A stretch of DNA of 23,753 nt from CAWUIH01 sp963922495 (GCA_963922495.1 CAWUIH010000021.1:1-23753), one strand, 5' to 3'. Shown: positions 1 through 8,839, counted from the stretch's first letter. Notes: generated from the sequence alone by a model not told the origin. Numbers and translations are program-made.

Positions 1-1
1 T

Positions 2-271
2 GTATGTTTACTGGATGTAACTGATGAAGATAATATTTCCGTCCCTCAAACAACACTATTCTCTATTATTGGATTAGTAATGTTATTGCTCAGTGGCTAT
101 GAGCTATTCAAAAAACCACTCTACAATGGCTTTTGTGATTTAGTCGGGGTCACAAAAATTAATTTACCAAAAGCGATAATGTGTGATTTCTTTCAGAAAA
201 ATTACCAATATTCACCGGTAAAACAAGAAATTGAGATGGTAGTTCAAGATAACAACAGAGCTAATCCCTAA
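2..271 (+). CDS. C-terminal end of a membrane protein, Cox11/CtaG-like and apparently truncated
   Basis: This frame is open from the left edge and ends at TAA 269-271, so the start lies outside the window. The visible 89 residues hold one hydrophobic segment (TTLFSIIGLVMLLLSGYELF) followed at once by PLYNGFC. A membrane anchor followed by PLYxxFC is the hallmark of Cox11/CtaG, the copper chaperone that loads CuB of cytochrome c oxidase. The tail YQYSPVKQEIEMVV fits the first strand of the Cox11 domain. A full Cox11 continues for roughly 100 more residues and carries a CFCF copper motif. Here the frame stops and the opposing plsY gene ends 18 bp later, so that part is absent. It may be a decayed cox11 copy or an unrelated short membrane protein. 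The resemblance is from memory of the family, not from an alignment. Confidence 0.45.
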   Translation, partial: VCLLDVTDEDNISVPQTTLFSIIGLVMLLLSGYELFKKPLYNGFCDLVGVTKINLPKAIMCDFFQKNYQYSPVKQEIEMVVQDNNRANP

Positions 272-289
272 CGTTCATAATAAATAGCT

Positions 290-883
290 TCAAGAAACAA
301 AACTGATTTGACTCTCCTGCCTTTGTCTGAGCTTTTGGATATTTGGAGTGTGTTTCCAGATAATAATAACTGCAGCCATCAACACGGGCACGAAAAAAGT
401 ACGATTGCCAATGAATACAATAAATACTGGAGCGGAAATTACTGCAATTAATGATGCCAGAGAAGCATAGCGCATTGCTATGGCCATGATAATCCATAGT
501 AAAATGGCAATAACAGCAATCCAAAATGAGAGTATCAGCATGGCTCCCATAAATGTAGCCACGCCTTTACCACCTTTAAACTGAAAATAAATTGGAAAAA
601 TATGTCCTACAACGACAAATAACAGCACAAAGGCTAACAAGACTCCGTGTAAGCCGAAAGCTCGCCCAATAAGCATCGCAATAATACCCTTTAAAGCGTC
701 TCCCAGCAGTACGAATGCAGCAGTATTTTTACCGGCGTAGCGTAACACATTGGTTGCACCCGCATTACCAGAACCTTGTTGGCGTGGATCGCCCCTTTTA
801 TAGAGCTTTGGGATGATGATTGCACAAGCAATTGAGCCGATCAGATAAGCTAAGACATAAGAAATCAAAATACCTAGTAACAC
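290..883 (-). CDS. plsY: Glycerol-3-phosphate acyltransferase PlsY
   Basis: Inner-membrane enzyme that moves the acyl group of acyl-phosphate (made by PlsX) to glycerol-3-phosphate, giving lysophosphatidic acid, the first step of phospholipid synthesis. The 197 residues are almost all hydrophobic helices, and the three PlsY motifs are present: GSGNAGATNVLR (37-48), GHIFPIYFQFKGGKGVAT (93-110, with the glycine-rich phosphate loop) and HTPNIQKL near 177-184. GDALKG (61-66) is also conserved in the family. The length matches typical PlsY (about 200). The start is GTG (881-883), supported by AAAGGAAA just upstream (888-895). The gene follows orn on the same strand after a 69-bp gap that holds a likely promoter of its own. 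Confidence 0.95.
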   Translation of the reverse strand: MLLGILISYVLAYLIGSIACAIIIPKLYKRGDPRQQGSGNAGATNVLRYAGKNTAAFVLLGDALKGIIAMLIGRAFGLHGVLLAFVLLFVVVGHIFPIYFQFKGGKGVATFMGAMLILSFWIAVIAILLWIIMAIAMRYASLASLIAVISAPVFIVFIGNRTFFVPVLMAAVIIIWKHTPNIQKLRQRQESQISFVS

Positions 884-904
884 GATATTTTCCTTTAGTT
901 AAAT

Positions 905-932
905 ATTATATGATCATAATCTTTTCAGCAAA
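905..932 (-). promoter_or_regulatory. Putative sigma-70 promoter of plsY
   Basis: Reading leftward there is TTTGCT (927-932), a 16-bp spacer and a perfect TATAAT (905-910), about 20 bp before the plsY GTG. The -10 box overlaps the edge of a perfect palindrome TATGATCATA (909-918), which could be an operator or chance in AT-rich DNA. The -35 match is weak. Confidence 0.4.
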
Positions 933-952
933 AAAAGTCTAATGCTGATGGT

Positions 953-1498
953 TTAATTAATTATAAAATGTTGGCGGTAAAAACGCAGTTCCGCAATTGA
1001 GTCACGAATATCTTGTAATGCGAGATGAGTACTATTTTTAGTAAATTGAGTTAATAATTGTGGTGCCCAACGTTGTACTAGAATCTTGAGTGTTGACACA
1101 TCCAAGTGCCTATAATGAAAAAATTTTTCCAGCGCTGGCATATGGCGAAACATAAAACGGCGATCTTGACAAATAGAATTGCCACAGAGTGGAGAGGCGC
1201 CGGCGGGAACGTATTTTTCCAGAAAAGCAATTGTTTCTCTTTCTGCTTGTTTTTCATTAACTTGGCTCTGCTGAACACGCGAAACCAAACCCGAATTGCC
1301 GTGATGATTGGTATTCCACTGATCCATTCCATCTAAAATCTCGTTTGGCTGGTGAATTGCAAATACTGGGCCTTCGGCAATGATGTTGAGCGTGCTGTCA
1401 GTGATGATAGTGGCAATTTCAAGGATGCGATCTCGATCTGGGTTTAGTCCTGTCATCTCCAAATCCAACCAAACTAGGTTTTCTGTACTATATGTCAT
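953..1498 (-). CDS. orn: Oligoribonuclease Orn
   Basis: DEDDh-family 3'-5' exoribonuclease that degrades 2-5 nt RNA fragments to mononucleotides in the cytoplasm, including pGpG, the last linear product of c-di-GMP breakdown. It has 181 residues, the same length as E. coli Orn. The catalytic set is in place: D12 and E14 in WLDLEMTGL, the aspartate of CQDRRF near 112, and the histidine and aspartate of HLALQDIRDSI near 158 and 163. Its ATG (1496-1498) overlaps the stop of the upstream 5'-nucleotidase gene as ATGA, so the two are very likely co-transcribed and translationally coupled. The upstream gene's end supplies only a weak GGAA ribosome-binding site, consistent with coupling. Confidence 0.96.
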   Translation of the reverse strand: MTYSTENLVWLDLEMTGLNPDRDRILEIATIITDSTLNIIAEGPVFAIHQPNEILDGMDQWNTNHHGNSGLVSRVQQSQVNEKQAERETIAFLEKYVPAGASPLCGNSICQDRRFMFRHMPALEKFFHYRHLDVSTLKILVQRWAPQLLTQFTKNSTHLALQDIRDSIAELRFYRQHFIIN

Positions 1499-2403
1499 TT
1501 TAAGGTTTCCGATTCGTTGGTGACCCCATTCGGGACATGGCCTGTGGTGACGTGCTTTGCACTAGAATGGCAATGACTCTTTTGATCATCAAAAAATATA
1601 TCAGCACCAAAAGCCTCTAAAAAATTGCCTTTTTCAATGCCACCTAGAAACAGTGCTTCATCGATACGAATACCCCAGGCTCGTAATGTCTTAATCACTC
1701 GCTCATGTGCAGGTGCTTGGCGTGCGGTGATAAGGGCAGTTCGAATTGGACAATTTTCAGTGGGAAAGTAGTTTTGAAGTGTTTGCAGTGCCGCTAAAAA
1801 GCCTTTGAAGGGACCGCCAGACAATGGAGTATTTGCGGCTTTTTTTTCATTATCAGTGAACGCATCCAACCCTTCACGTTGATAAATTTGTTCAGATTCA
1901 TCAGAAAATAACACCGCATCACCATCAAAAGCAATTCGCAACTCATGCTTGGACTGGTTGGTATGCACTTGAGAAGGAAACATGGTCGCTGCGGCACAAC
2001 CGCTGTGGAGCGCTTCTCGAACATCATCTGGATTGGCAGATAAAAACAGGTGTGATCCAAAGGCTTTGATGTAATTATAGGGGCTTTTGCCATTGGTGAA
2101 TGCGGCACGAGTGATTTTTATACCATGTTGCTCCATACTATTAAATATTCTCAATCCGGTATCAGCACTGTTACGAGACAATAAAATTACTTCAACCCAG
2201 TCACCAGTGTGATTAAGTTGCAGTAGTTTTTTTACCAACGGGAAGGCGATCCCAGGTTCGAGCAAAATACTTTCATGGCTTTTTTGATATTCAGCGTAAG
2301 AGTCTACACCTTCGGTTTCAAAAATCCGATTGCTTTCATCAAGGTCAAATAATGCGCGAGATGAAATAGCGATGATTAGTTTGTTGGAGATATCTTCAGC
2401 CAT
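1495..2403 (-). CDS. Cytosolic 5'-nucleotidase (NT5C1-like, PF06189-type)
   Basis: Predicted to remove the phosphate from nucleoside 5'-monophosphates. The N-terminus KLIIAISSRALFDLDESNRI and the central LRIAFDGDAVLFSDESEQIY are characteristic of the bacterial 5'-nucleotidase family related to animal cytosolic nucleotidase 1. DGDAVLFSDE corresponds to the aspartate loop of this HAD-like fold. I chose ATG 2401-2403 (MAEDISNKL). The frame can extend 10 codons to a TTG at 2433, but family members start close to SNKL, and the likely promoter would begin transcription almost at that TTG. With the ATG the protein has 302 residues. It overlaps orn by 4 bp, which puts an enzyme producing mononucleotides and one dephosphorylating them in a single transcript. 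Confidence 0.88.
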   Translation of the reverse strand: MAEDISNKLIIAISSRALFDLDESNRIFETEGVDSYAEYQKSHESILLEPGIAFPLVKKLLQLNHTGDWVEVILLSRNSADTGLRIFNSMEQHGIKITRAAFTNGKSPYNYIKAFGSHLFLSANPDDVREALHSGCAAATMFPSQVHTNQSKHELRIAFDGDAVLFSDESEQIYQREGLDAFTDNEKKAANTPLSGGPFKGFLAALQTLQNYFPTENCPIRTALITARQAPAHERVIKTLRAWGIRIDEALFLGGIEKGNFLEAFGADIFFDDQKSHCHSSAKHVTTGHVPNGVTNESETLK

Positions 2404-2439
2404 GTTTAACTTTATGAATAATTCAGTTATCAAGTTAAT

Positions 2440-2471
2440 AGTATACTGCGGCTTTGATAAATTATTGTCAA
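2440..2471 (-). promoter_or_regulatory. Possible promoter of the 5'-nucleotidase-orn operon
   Basis: On the minus strand a perfect TTGACA (2466-2471) is followed by a 20-bp spacer and TATACT (2440-2445). Both hexamers are good but the spacer is about 3 bp longer than optimal. It lies in the only sizeable gap upstream of the operon. Transcription would start around 2430-2434, so the ATG at 2403 fits better than the upstream TTG. Confidence 0.4.
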
Positions 2472-2511
2472 GTTGGAGGTGAATTTTTCTATCATAATTC
2501 AGGGCCTTAAC

Positions 2512-5500
2512 CTAGATGTTGAGTTCATCTACTGCATATTCCCATTCACACCAACCACAGCAGGCGGTAAAATACAATCCCAGTCGAATAGGGTGCGATT
2601 CCATATGAGCCATTGCTTTTGCATATTTATGCAATTTTTCTTGATATAAATCGACTTGGCGGGCATAAAACGCTTTCAAACTCTCATTATTTTGAGGTAC
2701 TGCGGTTTTATAGTCAATGATCCAGCGAACGTTACTGTCATCAATAAAAGTGCGGTCAATGATAAGGGTTTCTAGTTTATTATTAAAAAATGTAGTTAAA
2801 GTATATTCATTATTAGCAAAGGATTGATTTAAAATCCATTGGCCTCTTTCATCCTTCAATGTAGTTTGAATGTGTGATAAGACTACATGAATATATTCTT
2901 TGAAAAACTTGGGGCTTACACCGTTTTCATAAAGCTGTGAAATAATCAGAGGCTCTAACTTTTGTGTCGCTAAAGGTTGGTATAGTCTAAACCCCTCATT
3001 TGCAATTTTTTCCAACAATTTGTGTATAATTGTACCGACAATTATTTCTTTAGAAGGTGATTTAAAAGAAACAATTTGATTTGAAAAATTTTTATTGTCA
3101 TTATCAAAATCCATACTCACTGGTGATTTCCAGTCTGTAGATAAACGAATAAGTGGCGATAAAGAGTCTGTGATCGGCTCCATAGCTCGCTGACTAAGCT
3201 CTTTGGAATAAGCATTATTGTATTTGTAACAATTCCATAATATCTGTATTAGACCGGGTTGTGTTTCCTTTGGTCGCTGTGTTTTACTATCAATACTTAT
3301 TGTAGCTAATAGGTGCAAAGTTTTTTTTGCGCGGGTGGCAGCAACATACAGCAAACGCGTTTTTTCATATTCAATTTTTTTATTGTTTAAATAATCAATA
3401 TAATTAAAAATTTCTTCTGATAATTCTGAATCAGGTTTCATCGGAGATAACACAAAGTGACTTTTGTTATCACAAGAGAGCATTTCATGCCAATTAATAA
3501 GATTCTTATCATCGGATTTAGTGGATTTTTCAAGACCTAGCAAAATAACATGATCAAATTCTAATCCCTTGGACTTATGAATACTAAGTATCTGCACTGC
3601 ATTTTGATTTGCAAGTGAATCAATGTATAATTCGTTTACAGATTTTTCAAGGTCATCTATAAATATATTTCCATTTTTCTTACTTAATAAATTAAAAAAA
3701 GCCTCAGTTTTTCGAAAATCACTCTTAACTTGAAGGCAGGCAGGACCCCCTAATGCTATCCAGGTGCTTTCAATCCAATTACAAATAGGAATGCGACCTT
3801 TAAGATTTAATGCATGTTCTAGAACAGGTATGACTCGTTGTAATCGACAAATAGCATCATTACTCATTGATTGAATTTCAGATATTTTTTTTAGTGCAAA
3901 CCAAATAGGCTTTATTCCTGAATATGTTGTTATAACCAGCAGATCATCTAATTTCAACCCACAAAAAGGGCTTCGTAGTAAAGCAAGCCATGCTATTTTA
4001 TCACCGAGATGCATTAGTGCTCTAGTAAGCGATAATAAATCAATTATTTCTGGAGAATCAGTTAATTTTTCAATTTCTATGGCATTAAAGGATATTTTTT
4101 TTTGATGCAACTCTGGTAATATATATTTTAAGTGTTTTTTATTGCGAACCAAAATTGCAATGCTATCATTAGGGTTTTTTTGACGTAATGACTGAATGAT
4201 TTTTACAACTTGCTCTGATTCAGTTGGAAATGTATCTTTAACCAACGGATAAAATTTAACCAAGGAATCGGCTTCTAGCGATTTTGTGGTCACGGAGAAA
4301 GAGTAGGTAATGGCACCAAATTCTTGATTTTCAGTCCTAGGAAACGCGTCGCTGAATGCTTTATTGAACCAAGTCACTAAATTTCCAGTAGAGCGAAAAT
4401 TTTGTGTGAGTTGTAAATATTGTAATGAGACTCCACCAATTCCTTGTTCTTTGGCAATCAAAAACAATCGCACCTCAGATTGTCGAAACCGATAAATAGA
4501 TTGCATCGGGTCACCAACTAGAAATAAGGTTTTTCCATCATTGGGTTGCCAACCAGACACTATTTTTTTTATTAATTCAAATTGAGTTTGTGAAGTGTCT
4601 TGAAATTCATCTATCAGTAAGTGATTAATTTGATAATCGAGTTTAAGCAGTTGTTCAGAGGGATTGTCTTCTTCACCCAGTGCTCTTATTGCTGCTAAAC
4701 TAACCTCAGTGTAATCAATAACTCCTTGTTCAGTGAATAATGTATTCAGCTCTGCAACAAGATGTGGTAATAATCTTACTAATATGCTGAGCTTATTAGC
4801 CTGTTGTGGTTGCAATTGATAGGTAGGGCACATTTCCAGCTCTTCCAATGACTGTTGCAGTTCGTTAATATTTGAAAGCTCGTTAATTAACTCTAAAATA
4901 AGGGTTTTATATTTTTTGCAATCTCCCTTTGTCCAGATAGAATCTGAGATCGGTTTAGCTGGGAATCCATGATTTTTGTTTACTGTTTTGCGCCATGATT
5001 TATCTCTATTTAGTAATAATAGGACGACGCATTTCCAAATACTTAGCTCAGAAATATTGGCACTTGGAAATGCTTTTAATGCATTACACTGAGTAATAGG
5101 ATGCTCTGGATGGGTTATCGAAAGGTGATATCCTGCATAACGTAATAAAAGTAATATTTTTTCCTTATGAATATCATTTAATAATATATCAACTTGATGA
5201 ATTGTACGAAAAACAAGTTTATCCAGGCTTTGCTGTATGTATGGAACAATTTTTTCTGGGTATCGGTAAAATGGGATAATATATGGCAACCATTGTTCTC
5301 TTTGTTGCAGCAATTGCATAAATAGCTTTTGTAGTTTTCCAGCATTATTGTTAACATGCAGTAATAGCTCAGTCATTTCTTTTTGATATTGAGGTGAATT
5401 AATAAAGTTAATTACAGTTTGTTGATATAATACTTCAATGTTATTAGCAATTGTTGGTTTAGATCCTATTTCTGTTAATGTAGGCATGCTGGAACACAAA

Positions 5501-5874
5501 TAATGTGTCAAACCATCAATAGTCAAAATCCTTAGACGATTTGTATTGAGTAATAAATTCCAGTCTTGTAGCTTATCTTGTTGCAAAGCCTTGGTGGCTA
5601 GTTCCCAGGTAAGGCGTTTATGCGGCTCTTGAGGTGGCAATTTTTTAGCATTATTTAATGCTGTGATAATACGATCTCGCATCTCGGATGCCGCCTTATT
5701 TGTAAAAGTAATGGCAACAATCTCTTCTGGATATCGAGACCGAGAAAGTAGGGATAAGTAGCGCTGTGTAATTAATTCAGTTTTACCTGATCCTGCTGGA
5801 GCTTGCACGATAAAAGAATTTTTTTCGTTCAATGCATGCTGACGTGCTTTTTTATCTTGTGTAATGAGATCCAT
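2512..5874 (-). CDS. AddA/RecB-like UvrD-family helicase-nuclease
   Basis: ATP-dependent DNA helicase with a C-terminal nuclease, 1120 residues, predicted to unwind and process double-strand breaks for RecA-dependent repair. All SF1A motifs are visible: Walker A APAGSGKT (K31), motif Ia AITFTNKAASEMR, Walker B IDEFQDT (D422/E423), motif III LVGDPMQSIYRFRQSE, motif IV LTQNFRST, motif V SIHKSKGLEFDHVIL and motif VI LLYVAATRAKK. Near the C-terminus a RecB-type PD-(D/E)XK nuclease appears intact: GTIIHKLLEKI, IDRTFIDD, IIDYKTA (D1054, K1056) and QVDLYQEKLHKY. Helicase plus nuclease in one chain is the AddA layout. The gene follows its AddB-like partner by 20 bp, so the two should form one complex. 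RecB is the closest alternative name, but no recC or recD neighbour is seen. Confidence 0.9.
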   Translation of the reverse strand: MDLITQDKKARQHALNEKNSFIVQAPAGSGKTELITQRYLSLLSRSRYPEEIVAITFTNKAASEMRDRIITALNNAKKLPPQEPHKRLTWELATKALQQDKLQDWNLLLNTNRLRILTIDGLTHYLCSSMPTLTEIGSKPTIANNIEVLYQQTVINFINSPQYQKEMTELLLHVNNNAGKLQKLFMQLLQQREQWLPYIIPFYRYPEKIVPYIQQSLDKLVFRTIHQVDILLNDIHKEKILLLLRYAGYHLSITHPEHPITQCNALKAFPSANISELSIWKCVVLLLLNRDKSWRKTVNKNHGFPAKPISDSIWTKGDCKKYKTLILELINELSNINELQQSLEELEMCPTYQLQPQQANKLSILVRLLPHLVAELNTLFTEQGVIDYTEVSLAAIRALGEEDNPSEQLLKLDYQINHLLIDEFQDTSQTQFELIKKIVSGWQPNDGKTLFLVGDPMQSIYRFRQSEVRLFLIAKEQGIGGVSLQYLQLTQNFRSTGNLVTWFNKAFSDAFPRTENQEFGAITYSFSVTTKSLEADSLVKFYPLVKDTFPTESEQVVKIIQSLRQKNPNDSIAILVRNKKHLKYILPELHQKKISFNAIEIEKLTDSPEIIDLLSLTRALMHLGDKIAWLALLRSPFCGLKLDDLLVITTYSGIKPIWFALKKISEIQSMSNDAICRLQRVIPVLEHALNLKGRIPICNWIESTWIALGGPACLQVKSDFRKTEAFFNLLSKKNGNIFIDDLEKSVNELYIDSLANQNAVQILSIHKSKGLEFDHVILLGLEKSTKSDDKNLINWHEMLSCDNKSHFVLSPMKPDSELSEEIFNYIDYLNNKKIEYEKTRLLYVAATRAKKTLHLLATISIDSKTQRPKETQPGLIQILWNCYKYNNAYSKELSQRAMEPITDSLSPLIRLSTDWKSPVSMDFDNDNKNFSNQIVSFKSPSKEIIVGTIIHKLLEKIANEGFRLYQPLATQKLEPLIISQLYENGVSPKFFKEYIHVVLSHIQTTLKDERGQWILNQSFANNEYTLTTFFNNKLETLIIDRTFIDDSNVRWIIDYKTAVPQNNESLKAFYARQVDLYQEKLHKYAKAMAHMESHPIRLGLYFTACCGWCEWEYAVDELNI

Positions 5875-5894
5875 ATAATACTACTGTAGTTAAA

Positions 5895-8570
5895 TTAATC
5901 ATAAACCTGAATTTCTGATTTGCTATTAATTCGACATAATTTCTGAAGGTGACAGTAGTCACAAAACTTTTTATGCTGTGGTTTGACGGCAGAAAATCCA
6001 TTTATAAAATCATCTGCGAGTTTATTTATAGATATTTTCCAAAAACTAGTCAATTCTTTCCAAGTTTTAAATTGACTATATTTATTCACTGGAGATATTT
6101 TTAAAAAATCAGTTTCACTGAAAGAATTAGAAACACCTGAAACTAGTTGTTCTTGATTAGTGACGTATCCAAATGCGATACCCTTACAATTTTCATTTAT
6201 CGTTATACCATATAATGGTAATTGTATACTACTCATAGGGTCAGTGAGCCACTGTTTTGGAGAATTTTTTTTACTTGATTTATAGTCAATAATTAATAAT
6301 TCACCATTAATTTTATCAATACGGTCTATTTTAACCTTTAATGATAATTTGCCTATTTCGATTATTTGTTTAAATTCGTGACTTTGTACAGAAAAATCAG
6401 TTCTCAATTTTTCTTTTTCTATCCAGTTGCTGATAATTTTTTTGAGTCGCTTTTGTTCTGCTGCGATAAAAATCGTGTTTTTCTGAACCTTTTTCAAAGC
6501 TATATCAATACTGCCATCTATTAAACTATCCAATTGGTTTTTAGATAATTGTAATAGTCGCGTTTGATTTTTTAAGGTTTTCCAGATGATCTCTAACACG
6601 TGATGCAAAAGTTCACCTTTTTCTGCGGCAGTAATACCCAATTCAGGTTGTTTGAGTACCTCTGTTTTAAGTCGTATGTAACCAAAGGCTTTGAATGGAC
6701 ACTCTGTTTGATATTGTAAAACAGAACTACCACCAGCAATCATCTCATCCCCCTCTACTGCCATTGCTTTATCATCTGTGATTATTTCAATTTTGGCGGA
6801 TGCAAAAATTTGTTGCTGAATCACATTATCTACGCTGTTTTGGCCTGCTATGGAATGTAGTGATGGAAAATCTTTGATTAGAGGACTGGGTAGCTGCCGC
6901 GCATCACCAATTTGCTCGATATAGCTGACAGTAATCTGTGGCGAACAGTTTAAAAGTTGTTGCTGCAGCGACAATGTGTACTCCATTTCACGTTGGGATG
7001 AACTATGTGGCATGTTATATCGTCGTTGTAATGCAATAGGCAGAAAAGGATTAGGTCTGGCTGCAGATGGCCATGATGATTCATTCAAAGTGGTGATCCA
7101 CATTTTATCAAATAATTGCCCTGCAGCTTCCAGAGTTCCTAAAATTTGTATTGGTGCTCTGTTATTAGTTCGCGGTTGGAATATCGATTGCTGAATGTGC
7201 ACTGCTAATAAACTCAGAGCTTCTGAGCGGTCAATTTCAGAAGTAAGCTTATTGAAAGTAGCGTATTGTTGCAGGCATGACTCCCAACGTTTAAACCATT
7301 GATAGCTGATACTATCAAGCGCTAACTGGCCAGGCCAACCAATAGCATTCAGTTCATTTCGCCACTGTATTGCCCAAGCGCTAGGATATTGGCACCCATC
7401 AAGTTGCGTAATTTGATACCACTTCTTGAGGCGATCTGGCAAGGTTGCTTGTGGCCAGTATGGTTGTAAATCTGACAATAAACAAATTAATTTTTGAATA
7501 TCGCAGTACCATTGACTATTATCTCGCAGCTTTACATCCAGCATGGCAGCAATTTCTGCTTCATGAGCCCCTGAATTCAGAAAAGGCGACAACAGTAATG
7601 GACTGAATACCTCAAATTTCAATCTATCGGGATGGCATTTCAATAAATCCATCGCACACCCTATCAGTGGATGTTGGGAAAGTGATTGACCTGCAGTGAT
7701 ATTAAATGGTAAGGAGGGTTGCTCTGTGCCAGCTAAATAGTAGGTGGGCATGAAAATACGTGTAAAAATGGTGTCAATTTGTGTTCGATGTGTGGGTAAA
7801 TTGTTAATCAAGCAAGCGATTCGAGCTTTAGGATTTTTTTGCCATTCTGCTTTCGCCCACTGTGCCACTGCGACCCATTCAGCTTCTGGGCTACAAAAAG
7901 CAATTTTCTTTACCTCGGCAACATGTCTTGGAGGCTCAAAAAAAATAACTTCCGTATATTTTTTTATAGTATCAAACAATCGTAATTGACTGGGGTTTAG
8001 CTCGTCAAAACCAACTAAGGTAATTCGTTTCGGAAAAGCAATCCGTTGGATAAATTGTTTAATGTAGCTAGGGATTTCTGCAATGCTGTACCAAGATTGA
8101 TGATGTAATTGTGCTTCAAATTCCTGTGCCCACTGGTAAAAATAACGGTCATTTTCTGAGTAAGATTCTAACTGCTGGTACTTTAAATTCCAGCCTTGCA
8201 ATAACTGCCATGCTTCCTTCACGAGTTGTGATGCTTGATGCAATTGTAGATGCGGTAACTCTTTAGAAGACTTTTTTAAAATATTTCTCCAAAGAATTTG
8301 CTCTTGTATATCAGAAAGCATAATCTTGTCGGGCGGGATTATCACTTTAGCGATACTTTGCATCCATAGTGGAAGAGGGTATATAGTCGGCGTTTCCCAA
8401 GTCACTTTATGGTTTTCAATTTGTAGTTGATTATATTGTTGCACCAAGAACTGTGTTAGACGACGATTAGGGGTTAGGACGAGATTGTCTCGATTAATAG
8501 TAGACAATAACTTACAATACATATCAATGAATTTCCCTTGTGATTTATGAACTTTAATTAAGTTGCTCAC
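5895..8570 (-). CDS. AddB-like PD-(D/E)XK nuclease with Fe-S cysteines (TIGR03623-type DNA repair protein)
   Basis: Partner of the downstream helicase-nuclease. At 891 residues it fits the roughly 900-residue 'probable DNA repair protein' family TIGR03623, which is related to AddB. Family features include LTPNRRL near the N-terminus in place of a Walker A motif, and ITLVGFDELNPSQLRLFD. The C-terminal nuclease has GELLHHVLEIIW, KIDRIDKINGELLIIDYKS (D762, K764) and QLPLYG. Four cysteines, C624 (TECPFKAF), C870, C873 and C879, follow the AddB spacing C-Xn-C-X2-C-X5-C, which in AddB holds a 4Fe-4S cluster bracing the nuclease. The GTG start at 8568-8570 has no clear ribosome-binding site. ATG at 8520-8522 (residue 17) follows AAGGGA and gives a family-like N-terminus, so it may be the true start. 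Confidence 0.87.
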   Translation of the reverse strand: MSNLIKVHKSQGKFIDMYCKLLSTINRDNLVLTPNRRLTQFLVQQYNQLQIENHKVTWETPTIYPLPLWMQSIAKVIIPPDKIMLSDIQEQILWRNILKKSSKELPHLQLHQASQLVKEAWQLLQGWNLKYQQLESYSENDRYFYQWAQEFEAQLHHQSWYSIAEIPSYIKQFIQRIAFPKRITLVGFDELNPSQLRLFDTIKKYTEVIFFEPPRHVAEVKKIAFCSPEAEWVAVAQWAKAEWQKNPKARIACLINNLPTHRTQIDTIFTRIFMPTYYLAGTEQPSLPFNITAGQSLSQHPLIGCAMDLLKCHPDRLKFEVFSPLLLSPFLNSGAHEAEIAAMLDVKLRDNSQWYCDIQKLICLLSDLQPYWPQATLPDRLKKWYQITQLDGCQYPSAWAIQWRNELNAIGWPGQLALDSISYQWFKRWESCLQQYATFNKLTSEIDRSEALSLLAVHIQQSIFQPRTNNRAPIQILGTLEAAGQLFDKMWITTLNESSWPSAARPNPFLPIALQRRYNMPHSSSQREMEYTLSLQQQLLNCSPQITVSYIEQIGDARQLPSPLIKDFPSLHSIAGQNSVDNVIQQQIFASAKIEIITDDKAMAVEGDEMIAGGSSVLQYQTECPFKAFGYIRLKTEVLKQPELGITAAEKGELLHHVLEIIWKTLKNQTRLLQLSKNQLDSLIDGSIDIALKKVQKNTIFIAAEQKRLKKIISNWIEKEKLRTDFSVQSHEFKQIIEIGKLSLKVKIDRIDKINGELLIIDYKSSKKNSPKQWLTDPMSSIQLPLYGITINENCKGIAFGYVTNQEQLVSGVSNSFSETDFLKISPVNKYSQFKTWKELTSFWKISINKLADDFINGFSAVKPQHKKFCDYCHLQKLCRINSKSEIQVYD

Positions 8571-8740
8571 AGTTAAAGTTAATTAAATAATTGCTCGCAT
8601 TTTATTTTGCCATACTTGAGAAAATTTTTTGTAAATTTAAATAACTTATTGTTTTTTATTATAAAAATATAATTGCTTATTTTGCTTTCAATTTGTTAGC
8701 AACGCTATCATATCAGCATTTTGCGAGTTGTTCTGACAAA

Positions 8741-8775
8741 ATACCCACAAACTTATCCACAGAAATTGTGAATAA
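8741..8775. promoter_or_regulatory. Cluster of DnaA boxes upstream of the addB-like gene
   Basis: TTATCCACA (8753-8761, + strand) and TTATTCACA (minus strand; TGTGAATAA on + at 8767-8775) both match the DnaA box TTATNCACA perfectly. They face each other across 5 bp. A weaker box with two mismatches, ATACCCACA, lies at 8741-8749. The adjoining 8571-8700 is very AT-rich, with a TATAAT at 8658-8663 on the minus strand that could be the -10 of the repair operon, although no -35 is well placed. The 269-bp gap 8571-8839 holds no gene. The pair may tie the addBA operon to DnaA, titrate DnaA, or belong to an origin. As an imperfect palindrome it could instead bind another dimeric regulator. Confidence 0.55.
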
Positions 8776-8839
8776 TTAGACGCTGTTAAAAGTTTAAATT
8801 TGATACTATGCATTGGTTAAAAAAACTAAGAATGTTGTC

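Noticed and set aside
3021..3029. A single perfect DnaA box (minus strand TTATACACA) inside the AddA-like gene.
   Set aside because: About one such match is expected by chance in a window this long, and it is isolated within coding sequence.
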